Assembly (NCBI RefSeq): GCF_050947335.1
Contig: NC_134995.1
Location: forward strand, 3,324,501 to 3,388,500
DNA: 64,000 bases
Source of the DNA: Megachile rotundata
Taxonomy: Eukaryota; Arthropoda; Insecta; Hymenoptera; Megachilidae
Direction: 5' to 3'
Positions 9,587 to 19,812 of the stretch are shown here, one piece after another; within the stretch, counting starts at the first letter, position 1; each line of letters starts with the position of its first letter. The notes beneath the pieces were generated by a model. The model made no database searches, was not told the DNA's origin, and worked only from the letters and a program-made list of their open reading frames with translations. The position numbers were made by a program, and so were the translations under genes.

Positions 9587-11794
9587 ATGGATGCTGTTCC
9601 TGGAAGTAAGTAGAATGTTTTTCAGTACTATTATATTTAAAATTGTTAATGGTAACGGTGTATGATAGGGATATTCAATATAAATAATAAAAGGTGAAAC
9701 TTCTAATAACTGAATGTTAAAAATGTAGACTAAAAGTTGTATATTCCACAATATCCCGCTAAAATTTTTTTCAGCCTTGTAGCTGATACTATTAGCTTGC
9801 AATATTTACAAAAATTAGCTGTCACTAAGTGCCACCAGGATCGTATAGCCATTTTTTATAATGTGACGTAGACGCGATGTAATGAATTTTCTTTAAACTG
9901 ATGCATAAATTAGGTAGTTTTACTCGGAATTGTATATTTGTAAGATGTGATCTATATATTTTTTAAGGAAACAGTTGATTTAATGCATTGTTGACTATGA
10001 AAATTCGTTAAACTAATTAGATAAACAAATTATTTATTTCGAAGATAATCAATAAAACTTGAGAATATTTTTTTTTAGAATATTAAAATATTTTTTCGCA
10101 TTTCTTATATAAAAGAACTAAAAATAATAAAATATTACGAAGATTCTGCTGCAACCTGTAAAATGTGCCTTATACCTATCTTGTATTATAATAGACCCTT
10201 AACATTTATTTACAGGATCTTTAAATAGTGAAATACGATTTACCAGAAAAGAAATTTGGCTGATGGTCAAGGCCTACATAAATAGTCCACTAAGGGTCAT
10301 TCTTGAACACTTAGAAAAGCAGCTGGCCGAGAAAACTGGACACTCTATTTTGATAAAAGAAAAAGAAATGAAATCCGCAATGTCAAAACTTTTTTATTTA
10401 ATGAGAAAAAAATGGAGCGATGTACAACGAACTGAAGACAAATTTTTAAAAACTTTTGAGGAATGGCTTAATGTTACGGTAGCGTTCCGCGTACCTGCCG
10501 TAATTTTGTCGGAAGCATCGAAATGTAGAAGCGGTCGACCGTCTTTAGAATTCACCACCTCAAGCGAAAGGTCGAAACGAAGGAAAACTGAGGAGATCCG
10601 AAAAAATTTTTCTCCTGAGCAGCTATCATATGCCACGTGTATGAGTCTTCGAAGTGCAGGGAATATAGATGCATCACAAATCATCAAGGACGTAGCAACA
10701 ACGAGTCCATCAAGGGCTAGGATTTATAGAAGATCTGTGCAAAGAATTCCAGAAACGACATTGTCTAGCGATGCAATCCTCTCGTTATTAATTGAAAATA
10801 AATTATCGAAGAGGCAATATTTAGGATTGCGGTCTATAAGTAAAAAAAATAACTGCAATTTATATCCGCCATATAAATTAATATTAGAAGCTAAACGAAG
10901 GTGCTATCCATCCATAGAGGATGTTACAATAACAGAACACAGTGCAGAGGATAAATTACAAGCGTTATTAAATCAAACTGCACAACGCATTTTATTAATA
11001 CAAAATGAAACGATTAAAAACTTAGAACCATCAGAAATAAAATACACTTTGATCAGCAAATGGGGATGTGATGGAAGTTATAATCAAAGTCTATATAAGC
11101 AAATATTTACAATTGATGGAAGAATTGATTCTGAAATTTTTTTAATATCATTTCTTCCATTGCAATTAATATCGGAAAAAGGAATCATTGTGTGGAAAAA
11201 TACAAGGCCATCATCCCCTCGTTTTTGTAGGCCTATAAAAATTCAGTTTCTTCATGAAACTACAGAAACCACTACAAAGGAAACAAGATGTATTGAAGAA
11301 CAAATAGATCAACTTGTTCCCTTCAATACAAATATAGATGGGATAGAAATATCAATTTCTTATAAACTTTCTTTAACGATGATTGACGGAAAAATATGCA
11401 ACGCATTATCATCAACTTTATCGACACAACGATGTTATTTATGCGGAGCAAGTGCAAAAGAATTTAACGACATTACTAAGATGGTGGAGAAAGATATTAA
11501 TAAAGACCATCTCCGTTTCGGATTGTCCACGCTACATGCGTGGATACGCTTTTTTGAGTGTTGCCTGCACTTGTCATATAAATTAGTAATAAAGAAGTGG
11601 CAAGCTCGTAGCAGCGAAGAAAAAAAAATGGTACAAGATCGTAAACAAGTAATACAAAAAGATTTTCAATTGCAATTAGGATTAATAGTAGACCGCCCGA
11701 AATCTGGATTCGGTAGCACCAACGACGGAAACACAGCGCGACGTTTTTTTGAAAATTATCGAACATCTTCATTAATAAATGGCGTTGATGAAGG
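9587..11794 (+). pseudogene. Transib transposase, exon 1 and 5' part of exon 2 (interrupted)
   Basis: This is a RAG1-core-like transposase that would cut at the CACAGTG ends. Exon 1 is short (9587-9605, ATG GAT GCT GTT CCT GGA A), with donor GTAAGT; exon 2 begins after TTTACAG at 10216 and stays open into the BEL element. The commonly predicted start at 10263 is internal, because the spliced frame adds 22 residues. Family motifs seen are KWGCDGSYNQSLYKQ, FCRPIKIQFLHET, MIDGKICNAL (its Asp at 11385-11387 fits the first catalytic Asp), a CxxC pair in QRCYLCGAS, FGLSTLHAWIRFFE, and GFGSTNDGNTARRFF, which parallels the RAG1 NGNFARK block. The BEL insertion begins at 11795; the 8 codons that follow are LTR sequence. 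Apart from the split, this part is intact. Confidence 0.9.
9606..10215 (+). other. Intron of the Transib transposase
   Basis: The donor is A|GTAAGT and the acceptor TTATTTACAG|GA. Splicing joins exon 1 to exon 2 in frame (a codon made of A + GA). The 610 bases are AT-rich without other content. This is inferred from sequence only. Confidence 0.7.
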
Positions 11795-12463
11795 TGTTCC
11801 GTACGACGGTACATCTGGGTGAGGATTTCGAAAGTTTATTTATGATCGGTCCGTTAGGCAGCCGTTTTTGAGTTAGAATATTTCGGGTTTTTTCTAGTTG
11901 TTAATTTTACTACATGTCTTGCCATAAATTTAGAGTTAATTTTCGCTTCATCCTCAACGATCACTTTCCGATCATAAACACGGTTTTTTCCGAAGAGTAC
12001 TTTAGGAACGGTCACGCACGGACCTAACGGGAATTTATGGTCGCCAAATGTACCTAGAAGAAAAAATCGCGGCATTGCCGGACGTTCGGGGTCCTCCCGC
12101 CAACTCACCGGATTTCCCACCCTTCCTAGACGAAGACGCTCTAAGGGAGCTATGAAGGGTGGGCCCAATCCCAAAGGACACGCTGATTCGAATTTCCTAA
12201 AAAAGGCGAAAAGCCAATCAGCGTACGACCTCTGACTCCATCGTCGACGTCGGAGTCAAGACGACAGCGAGTCGTCTGATTCACTTACACATTATTGAGA
12301 GAAACATCTCACCTATTCGCTTTGCAGTCGTTACAAACCTCCAACAGTCGGGAGAACTTGAACCATTGCTTGTAATATTTAGTGTTAGAAGCAAATCGCG
12401 TTGCGATATCTTTTAACTTTAAATTTTATCGTGACGTAGTAGCGATACATTCGGCACGCTACA
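11795..12463 (+). repeat. BEL 5' LTR
   Basis: The LTR starts TGTTCCGTACGACGG and ends CGGCACGCTACA. It contains the internal inverted pair CGCTGATT ... AATCAGCG. The ORF predicted on the opposite strand (and again in the 3' LTR) is a shadow duplicated with the LTR. Confidence 0.95.
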
Positions 12464-12469
12464 TATTTT

Positions 12470-12486
12470 TGGTCCTTCGAGCCGGA
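12470..12486 (+). other. BEL primer binding site, tRNA-Tyr type
   Basis: TGGTCCTTCGAGCCGGA lies six bases after the 5' LTR and is complementary to the 3' end of eukaryotic tRNA-Tyr. It is identical to the site of the element at 1-5585. Bases 12487-12893 form the leader; the 70-codon ORF there (12515-12727) is rich in Ser, Gln and Arg and has no recognised domain. Confidence 0.85.
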
Positions 12487-12893
12487 TTCGCGACCGACGG
12501 AAGTGTAGTTCACAGTGCATGTAGACACAGTTTCCACGAGTGAATCCGGAAAATCATCGCGTCAGCAACGGACGATCAGCCGACAAGAGGACCATTCAGC
12601 CAGGCGACGTCTTTGGCGGACAATCTTGTTGGTAGCTGAACAGCCACCATCATCTGGGGGATCATCTACTCAAGGCCAGCGAGGACAACAGACGGTCCAT
12701 CCACAGCATCAGCGCCGATCCAGATAAGGTAGGCTCGTTATTTGAATAACCAATCAGGATATCCTTTCATTTCATAATATCCCGATCTATCCGTCTCATT
12801 TCGATTGGACATGGCAAACGCAAATGTCAGCGGTACCGACGCGCACATCCGCGCACTCAAAAAAAACGGCGTTCGTTCAAAGCGCAAATAACC

Positions 12894-14180
12894 ATGTTAT
12901 CGAATCAAGTTAATGCGTACACTGATTCAGCGTCCGCGCGTGTCAAACTCCGTAATCGTATCGACCGTCTTCACAAACAATTCGAATCCTTCGTCGACAT
13001 CCAGGACGAGTTAGCTCTCATTGACAACCCCGAAGAAGCGGAACGCGAACGCGAAACAACGATCGAGTTGTTTGATGATGCAGTTGCATCCGCAACCGTT
13101 TTCTTAAATCAACTAGAGCGCGTTGATAATCAGGCAAACATACAGCCTGCCGCGATGGTCACCAACGAATCACCTGCACCATCAGCCGCGACTTTTTCGC
13201 TACCGGTACATCTCCCGAAAATCGACTTACCGAAGTTCGATGGACGTATAGAGAAATGGGTTACGTTTAAGGACGCGTTCGAGACAATGATTCATTCGCA
13301 GCCGGGATTGAGCAACGTACAACGATTACAATATCTTCGATTATCGTTAATCGGGCAAGCAGAATCCGCAATCGACGTATTCACGATTAGCGAAGACAAC
13401 TACGAAGCAGCGTGGAATCAATTAAAGGACATATACGATAATAAACGCGTATTAGTTCTCCGCCACGCGACTCTGATACGCAACACTCCGCAGATGACCG
13501 ACGACTCTCCGAAAGCGATTCGCGATTTCGTTAACCATATTCAACTTCACATTCGATCCCTCCAAGCACTCTGTCGGACTTGGGAGGATATCGCAAGCGA
13601 CTTATTGACAAGCATGATGATCGCGAAAATGTCGGCAGAAATACGTCGGGCATGGGAAAGAACCCTCACGGATACCGCGGTTCCCAAGGCGATTGATCTG
13701 TTAAAACATCTACGTATCGCGTCTCATCAATCGAAAGACACCGAAACGCCACATTATTCGTCGGACACGTCGCACGAATTTGTCCAATATTCAAAGCCAC
13801 GCTCTCCACCGCCGAATCGTAAATTTTTGCCGTCGCGAAAATCACCGCCATCATTGCGAACTTCATCTCAGCCATCGTCGTCCCGAGTTTCACCGCCGTC
13901 ACCTCGGAAACAGAGATACCAGGCATATGTATCTTTCGCTGGATCGAATTGCAAAATATGCAATTCTGGATCGCACGCGCCATATCAATGCCAAAAATTT
14001 TTGGATATGCCGATCGACGACCGACGGAAGGCTATCCAACGGATAAGATTTTGTCTTAATTGTCTTCAACCGGACCACGTCGCCGATGATTGCAAATCGG
14101 GAGGTTGTCGTGTGTGCAACGGGCGGCATAACACGAAACTTCATAAGGATGTTGCGCTCCAAGAAGATAAAAAGACGTGA
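12894..14180 (+). CDS. gag: BEL gag polyprotein
   Basis: Capsid/nucleocapsid protein of 428 residues. The start has a good context (AACCATG). The N-terminal half is acidic/helical (EEAERERETTIELFDDA), followed by the typical BEL/Pao block LPKIDLPKFDGRIEKWVTFK and QRLQYLRLSLIGQAESAI, which belongs to the DUF1759 region. The C-terminal part is a Ser/Pro/Arg-rich linker, then Cys-His clusters: CKICNSGSHAPYQC, CLNCLQPDHVADDC and CRVCNGRHNTKLH. It ends in TGA (14178-14180) and the same frame continues into pol; the stop is followed by CTAG, a known readthrough context. Alternatively the TGA is a simple nonsense mutation in a once continuous gag-pol ORF. Confidence 0.9.
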   Translation: MLSNQVNAYTDSASARVKLRNRIDRLHKQFESFVDIQDELALIDNPEEAERERETTIELFDDAVASATVFLNQLERVDNQANIQPAAMVTNESPAPSAATFSLPVHLPKIDLPKFDGRIEKWVTFKDAFETMIHSQPGLSNVQRLQYLRLSLIGQAESAIDVFTISEDNYEAAWNQLKDIYDNKRVLVLRHATLIRNTPQMTDDSPKAIRDFVNHIQLHIRSLQALCRTWEDIASDLLTSMMIAKMSAEIRRAWERTLTDTAVPKAIDLLKHLRIASHQSKDTETPHYSSDTSHEFVQYSKPRSPPPNRKFLPSRKSPPSLRTSSQPSSSRVSPPSPRKQRYQAYVSFAGSNCKICNSGSHAPYQCQKFLDMPIDDRRKAIQRIRFCLNCLQPDHVADDCKSGGCRVCNGRHNTKLHKDVALQEDKKT

Positions 14181-14231
14181 CTAGCACCCTCATCAGCTGG
14201 ACAACCAATTTTAAGACGACGAGGCATCACC

Positions 14232-17200
14232 ATGGTTTCATACGGACAAACTAATGGATTATTGGCGACCGCAATAATCCATGTGTTAAATAAGGACCGA
14301 CGGCCCATTCGAAGTCGAACCTTGATTGACACGTGTTCTAACGCGAATTTCATCACTGAAGAACTCGCGAAAGAACTAAGACTGCCATCGACACGGGCAA
14401 TGGTTTCTATCGAGGGAATCAGCCAATCAAACACGCTCGCGAATAAGATTGTTTCAGCAACGATAAAATCCAGATTCAATGAATATCAGCGAACCCTGAC
14501 CTTTCTCATCGTTCCGAAGATCGCAGAGCCGATACCTGATATTCCAATTAACCGCTCGACCATTCAAATCCCGCCGAACATTAAACTCGCCGATCCGTTT
14601 TTCCACCAGCCGGGAAAAATTGATATGCTATTAGGTACCGGTCCGTCATTATCATGTCTGAGTATCGGGCATCTCAACATTTCCAATCGCAATGATTCAG
14701 ACCTAATTTTGCAAAAGACACAATTAGGCTGGATCATCAGGGGGAGCGTACCGATATCCGTAACGAATTCGAACCGCAAAACATTTGTCGCCAATCTAAA
14801 CTTCGATATGCAGAAATTTTGGGAAATCGAGGAAGGTCCCCACGCGCAGCACCTTTCGGCTGAAGATCACGAATGCGAAAAACATTTCGAGGAATTTGTT
14901 CGTCGCGAAGATTCCGGTCGTTACGTCGTCGCATTATCGTTCAACGAGAAGAAGTCACAACTCGGAGAATCTCGTTCACGTGCCGTAAATCGTTTTTTGT
15001 CACTTGAACGGAAATTGAAGCGCAATCCAGTGTTACGCGAACAATACACTGCGGTTATTAATGAATACATCACACTCGAGCATATGACACAGGTAGAAAC
15101 TTTCAACACGCCGGGTTTCTACCTGCCACATCACGCGGTGGAAAAACAATCAAGTTCGACGACCAAAGTACGGGTTGTTTTCGATGGGTCCGCGAAAACA
15201 AGCAGCGGAATTTCATTGAACGATGCGCTAATGACGGGACCTACAATTCAGGATAATCTTTTCGCGCTACTCCTACGCTTTCGCATGTACGCGTATGTCA
15301 TGACCTGTGACATCGAAAAAATGTACCGGCAATTCCTCGTTCGACCGGAGGATCGGGCATATCAGCGTATTATATGGAGAGACAACCGTGGTAATTTAGG
15401 AACATTCGAGCTAAACACGGTCACGTTTGGTCTTTCATCAGCCCCGTATCTCGCGATTAGATGCCTTCATCAACTCGCGGAGGATGAAAGTAGCAGTTTT
15501 CCGAAAGCAGCACAAATCGTAAAACGAGATCTCTACGTTGATGATCTTCTTACCGGCGCGGACACATTCGAAGATGCTCAGGAGATCCAAACTCAAATCT
15601 GCGAGATGCTCACGAGGGGAGGCCTCAACATTCGTCAGTGGGCTTCTAATAATCCTAACCTTCTCCAAGGCCTCAGAGAAGATCAAATCCATCCGAAGAT
15701 CTTAGGAGAGACCGCCACAGTGAAGACGTTAGGAATTGCCTGGGACGCGCGACAAGATACGATTCGATACACCGTCGATCTTCCAACGTGCGAAAAAATC
15801 AGTAAACGTACCATTCTGTCAACTATTGCCAAAATTTTCGATCCGTTAGGTTTGCTCGGGCCGGTCACAATTCTTGCAAAACTCTTGATGCAACGTCTTT
15901 GGCAATTAAAAATTGATTGGGACGAGTCGCTGCCTGCCAACATCCATACCGAATGGATTACATACACACATCAATTACGGACTCTTAATGACGTTGAATT
16001 TCCGCGATACGTTTCACTGCGGGAACATCAACGAATTGAGATTCACGGATTCTCAGACGCGAGCGAGCTAGCATACGGTGCATGTCTATACATACGCACA
16101 ATAGACAAATACGGACATATTGAAACGCAACTTTTCTGCGCAAAATCTCGCGTCGCGCCTTTAAAAACCGTTACGCTTGCCCGTCTCGAATTATGCGGTG
16201 CAGTTCTTTTAGCCTCTTTATACACAACCGTGCGAACAGCCATTACTCATGTCATCGACGAGACATATTTGTGGACCGATTCGACCATAGTCCTCAACTG
16301 GATAAACAGTCAACCTTGCATGTTGAAAACGTTCGTAGCCAATCGGGTAGCTGACATACAGGGAAAAACCGACGTTACGACTTGGCGCCATGTCAGGTCA
16401 GAAGACAACCCAGCCGACCTTATGTCTCGTGGAGTGATGCCCGCACAATTCCTGAACAATGAGTTGTGGCGTCATGGTCCCAAGTGGTTGCGTTACAACA
16501 TAACCACGTGGCCAGAATCTAAGTTCAAATCCTCGAACAACGTACCGGAGATGAAGAAAACGATCTGTCTCGCTACATCAATCGTTCGGATCGATGAAAT
16601 CGTAAACCGATATTCGTGCATACGGAAACTCATTCGAATCGTAGCATACTGTTTACGCTTCCGTCCAAATCGGCGAATTACGGGTCCATTAACGGTCGCA
16701 GAACTTCAAGAAGCCCATACACGCGTTATCAAACTGGTCCAATCCGTTGCGTTTGCTCAGGATTTACAAAATCTCAAAACTGGAGAGCTTCACTCAAAGA
16801 GCAAGCTTCGTTCGCTCCACCCGTTCCTCGACAGCCAAGGAATTTTACGCGTCGGAGGAAGACTTCAAAACGCGACGATACCTTTTGCACAAAAACATCC
16901 GATTCTACTGCCTAAGGGAAATCATATAACAGATCTCATCATTCGCGAGGCTCATACGCAGAATCACCATGCAGGTGTAACTGCCACATTATATAATGTA
17001 CGCCAGAAATACTGGCCCATTGACGGAAAGAATGAAACGCGCAAAATCATTCGACAATGCGTACGATGTTTTCGGGTTCGTCCACCTGACGTAGAGTATT
17101 TAATGGGAAATTTACCTGCGGCTCGTGTTACTGGCATTCGACCCTTTTATAATTGTGGCGTCGACTATTGCGGACCATTCTACGTGAAGGAACGGCGCTA

Positions 17201-17285
17201 CCGAAATCGAGCACAAATAAAAATTTACGTCGCTGTATTTACCTGCTTCGCAACCAAAGCAGTACACCTCGAGGTTAGTGAATGA
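14232..17285 (+). CDS. pol: BEL pol: protease, reverse transcriptase, RNase H and integrase N-terminus
   Basis: 1,017 residues in the same frame as gag (in-frame open sequence starts right after the gag TGA, at 14181). The protease active-site block is LIDTCSNANFITEE (the family usually has Asp-Ser/Thr-Gly; here Asp-Thr-Cys). RT follows, with KVRVVFDGSAKTSSG and the catalytic YVDD at 15534-15545. RNase H has GFSDASELAYGACLY and LWTDSTIVLNW. The integrase zinc domain shows HxxNHH and CVRCFRVRP, and the first core Asp lies in GVDYCGPF. The ORF ends prematurely at 17283-17285 because of a frameshift after AVHLEV; the continuing integrase lies in the next frame. Confidence 0.93.
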   Translation: MVSYGQTNGLLATAIIHVLNKDRRPIRSRTLIDTCSNANFITEELAKELRLPSTRAMVSIEGISQSNTLANKIVSATIKSRFNEYQRTLTFLIVPKIAEPIPDIPINRSTIQIPPNIKLADPFFHQPGKIDMLLGTGPSLSCLSIGHLNISNRNDSDLILQKTQLGWIIRGSVPISVTNSNRKTFVANLNFDMQKFWEIEEGPHAQHLSAEDHECEKHFEEFVRREDSGRYVVALSFNEKKSQLGESRSRAVNRFLSLERKLKRNPVLREQYTAVINEYITLEHMTQVETFNTPGFYLPHHAVEKQSSSTTKVRVVFDGSAKTSSGISLNDALMTGPTIQDNLFALLLRFRMYAYVMTCDIEKMYRQFLVRPEDRAYQRIIWRDNRGNLGTFELNTVTFGLSSAPYLAIRCLHQLAEDESSSFPKAAQIVKRDLYVDDLLTGADTFEDAQEIQTQICEMLTRGGLNIRQWASNNPNLLQGLREDQIHPKILGETATVKTLGIAWDARQDTIRYTVDLPTCEKISKRTILSTIAKIFDPLGLLGPVTILAKLLMQRLWQLKIDWDESLPANIHTEWITYTHQLRTLNDVEFPRYVSLREHQRIEIHGFSDASELAYGACLYIRTIDKYGHIETQLFCAKSRVAPLKTVTLARLELCGAVLLASLYTTVRTAITHVIDETYLWTDSTIVLNWINSQPCMLKTFVANRVADIQGKTDVTTWRHVRSEDNPADLMSRGVMPAQFLNNELWRHGPKWLRYNITTWPESKFKSSNNVPEMKKTICLATSIVRIDEIVNRYSCIRKLIRIVAYCLRFRPNRRITGPLTVAELQEAHTRVIKLVQSVAFAQDLQNLKTGELHSKSKLRSLHPFLDSQGILRVGGRLQNATIPFAQKHPILLPKGNHITDLIIREAHTQNHHAGVTATLYNVRQKYWPIDGKNETRKIIRQCVRCFRVRPPDVEYLMGNLPAARVTGIRPFYNCGVDYCGPFYVKERRYRNRAQIKIYVAVFTCFATKAVHLEVSE

Positions 17286-18114
17286 CTTGACGACCGAAGC
17301 ATTCATTGCCGCACTTAAACGTTTTGTTGCCCGCCGTGGGCTGTGCAAAAACATATATTCAGATAACGGAACGAATTTCATCGGCGCGGATAATGAATTG
17401 TCTGATATCTATAAATCATTACGAACGAATGAAAAAATGCAACGATTTCTCGCAGACAAACAGATTTCGTGGCATTTTATTCCAGCGTTGTCTCCTCATT
17501 TCGGCGGATTGTGAGAGGCAGCTGTTAAGTCATTCAAAAATCACATGAAACGCGTAGTCGGACCTGAATTGTTTACGATCGAACAATTCACAACTTTAAC
17601 AATCGAAATTGAGGCAATCCTTAATTCACGTCCTCTCACCCCGCTTTCCTCCGATCCCAATGACCCTTTGGCATTAACTCCCGGCCATTTCCTGATTGGG
17701 AGTTCTTTAACGGGCATTGCCGAGGATGATTTCAGCGATACACCATCCAACAGACTATCGCTGTGGCAGCACATCCAGAAAGTGAAACAAGACTTCTGGA
17801 CGAGATGGTACAAGGAGTACATTAACCATCTAAGCGTGCGCCATAAATGGACCAAGGGGACACATAGCATCCAGGAAGGCACAATCGTGGTTCTGAAGGA
17901 AAACCACCTTCCACCTATGGCCTGGCATCTAGCAAGGGTCGAGGAAATACATTCCGGGGCAGACGGAATCACCCGGGCAGTCACCGTCCGGACGAGCCAT
18001 GGACGATACAAGCGGAACGTCAAAAACATGGCACCTCTTCCAATCGAAAGAGAGGATCTTCCATCATCACGGGAGCAGATGATGTCAGAAGATCAAGATC
18101 AGCCAACATCTTGA
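17278..18114 (+). pseudogene. pol: BEL integrase core and C-terminal DUF5641-type domain, frameshifted and with a stop
   Basis: This is the continuation of pol in the +1 frame. It opens with NDLTTEAFIAAL, carries the second core Asp in YSDNGTNFIG and the PHFGG block, then hits TGA at 17512-17514 where the family has Trp before the Glu-Ala-Ala helix with the catalytic Glu. The same frame then runs open to 18114 and ends in a basic block (KENHLPPMAWHLARV, RTSHGRYKRNV), typical of the DUF5641 domain of BEL/Pao integrases. One indel near 17276 plus one TGG-to-TGA change explain the breaks. Confidence 0.9.
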
Positions 18115-18132
18115 TGAACATGGTCCATCAAC

Positions 18133-18142
18133 GGGGGGAGCA
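18133..18142 (+). other. BEL polypurine tract
   Basis: GGGGGGAGCA lies directly before the 3' LTR. It is near-identical to the tract of the element at 1-5585 (GGGGGGAGGA). Confidence 0.85.
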
Positions 18143-18811
18143 TGTTCCGTACGACGGTACATCTGGGTGAGGATTTCGAAAGTTTATTTATGATCGGTCC
18201 GTTAGGCAGCCGTTTTTGAGTTAGAATATTTCGGGTTTTTTCTAGTTGTTAATTTTACTACATGTCTTGCCATAAATTTAGAGTTAATTTTCGCTTCATC
18301 CTCAACGGTCACTTTCCGATCATAAACACGGTTTTTTCCGAAGGGTACTTTAGGAACGGTCACGCACGGACCTAACGGGAACTTATGGTCGCCAAATGTA
18401 CCTAGAAGAAAAAATCGCGGCATTGCCGGACGTTCGGGGTCCTCCCGCCAACTCACCGGATTTCCCACCCTTCCTAGACGAAGACGCTCTAAGGGAGCTA
18501 TGAAGGGTGGGCCCAATCCCAAAGGACACGCTGATTGGAATTTCCTAAAAAAGGCGAAAAGCCAATCAGCGTACGACCTCTGACTCCATCGTCGACGTCG
18601 GAGTCAAGACGACAGCGAGTCGTCTGATTCACTTACACATTATTGAGAGAAACATCTCACCTATTCGCTTTGCAGTCGTTACAAACCTCCAACAGTCGGG
18701 AGAACTTGAACCATTGCTTGTAATATTTAGTGTTAGAAGCAAATCGCGTTGCGGTATCTTTTAACTTTAAATTTTATCGTGACGTAGTAGCGACACATTC
18801 GGCACGCTACA
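18143..18811 (+). repeat. BEL 3' LTR
   Basis: 669 bases, the same length as the 5' LTR. I see six substitutions between the two, for example AACGATCAC/AACGGTCAC and GATTCGAAT/GATTGGAAT. The LTR is followed by the TSD copy GAAGG. Confidence 0.95.
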
Positions 18812-19210
18812 GAAGGTTTAATCCGAAGCTTCTATGCAATATTGCAAGCAATTTGCAGTGATTGCGAAGTAAATTTGCCTGAATTTACAAAATATGCTCA
18901 GGAAGTAGCAGCAAAATTCGTAAAATTGTACCCGTGATATTACATGCCCACTTCAGTACACAAAATTTTAATTCACGCCCCGGAAATAATAAGTACCGCC
19001 TTGTTGCCGATCGGACAAATGTCGGAAGAAGCACAAGAGCATACGCACAAATATATAAAAAACTTTCGGAGGGACTTTTCACGAAAATGTTCTCGGGAAA
19101 AAACCATGCAAGATATTTTTTTGCGGCTCTTAGTGTCATCGGACTCATATATTTCAAATTTGAAAGGAGAACCAAAGAGAAAAATAAAGAAGTTAACGCC
19201 AGAAGCTTAA
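18812..19210 (+). pseudogene. Transib transposase, 3' part of exon 2 with one in-frame stop
   Basis: After the second GAAGG the transposase frame resumes exactly where it broke at 11794. The spliced, uninterrupted gene would have about 663 codons plus a stop, a usual Transib length. One TGA (18935-18937) stands where relatives have Trp in the YP-W-YYMP block. Downstream motifs are YYMPTSVHKILIHAPEI, LLPIGQMSEEAQEH (its Glu fits the catalytic Glu that RAG1 has in its GNESGNK block) and RKCSREKTMQDIFLRLL. The gene ends at TAA 19208-19210. Base 18944 is only the first ATG after the stop, not a real start. Confidence 0.88.
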
Positions 19211-19812
19211 AAACTAGTAATTTTACCCGCCTCGACTGATGAAAGTACTGATGATGACTCTGACAGTGCGGATAATTCCATATAATATTTCATTTGATGT
19301 TTACATTCTTTATTTATTACTGTATATAATTAATTTAATAAATGTAATATAATTTGTGACTTAAGTATTCTCATTTACAAATGCCTCAAAATTCCATCAC
19401 GAGTTACTATTTGGATCGACTATTTAAAAACAATAATTTTATCATTTTAGTTCTTTAGAATTCTATAATTTTAGTTTTTATTTAGAATATTTGGAGCTTT
19501 AATACCGATTTAGCGATTCGAAAACATCATTATCCTCATTCTCGAAAAGTACAAACAATTTTTCGGTATACACAACTCTCATATCGAATTCGCCATTTTA
19601 TTTTTTTAAACATTGACTTCTACTTTGTAATCAATAACATTAAATAAACCTATACATCAAACTGCAGTCAATTTTAACGCCTTTTTCGTACATACACTTA
19701 CTACGTCAGATCCGTCATTTTGTTTTTTGTAATTTTGACTTTTGATTTGTAATCACCGACCTTGAAAACCCCTAAGTACGAATTTTCACTTAAATGGGAG
19801 AACGCCTTCATA
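19211..19812 (+). other. Transib 3' untranslated and subterminal region
   Basis: AT-rich sequence between the transposase stop and the right terminus. A polyadenylation-type AATAAA lies at 19337-19342. I see no other gene. Confidence 0.6.

Larger units (their letters stand above)
11795..18811 (+). mobile_element. BEL/Pao LTR retrotransposon inserted in the Transib transposase
   Basis: Two 669-base LTRs (11795-12463 and 18143-18811) enclose gag and pol. The flanks carry the perfect 5-base duplication GAAGG (11790-11794 and 18812-18816). I count 6 differences between the LTRs (about 0.9%), so the insertion is fairly recent. PBS, gag with zinc knuckles, protease, RT (YVDD), RNase H, integrase and a DUF5641-type tail are present in the order known for BEL/Pao. 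No envelope-like ORF is present. The copy is not functional as read: pol has a frameshift near 17276 and a nonsense codon at 17512-17514. Confidence 0.95.

Noticed and set aside
11854..12174. 106-codon minus-strand ORF, repeated at 18202-18522
   Set aside because: It is a shadow within the BEL LTR and appears twice only because the LTR does.
12515..12727. 70-codon ORF in the BEL leader
   Set aside because: Low-complexity Ser/Gln/Arg composition, no domain, lies between the primer site and gag; probably untranslated leader.
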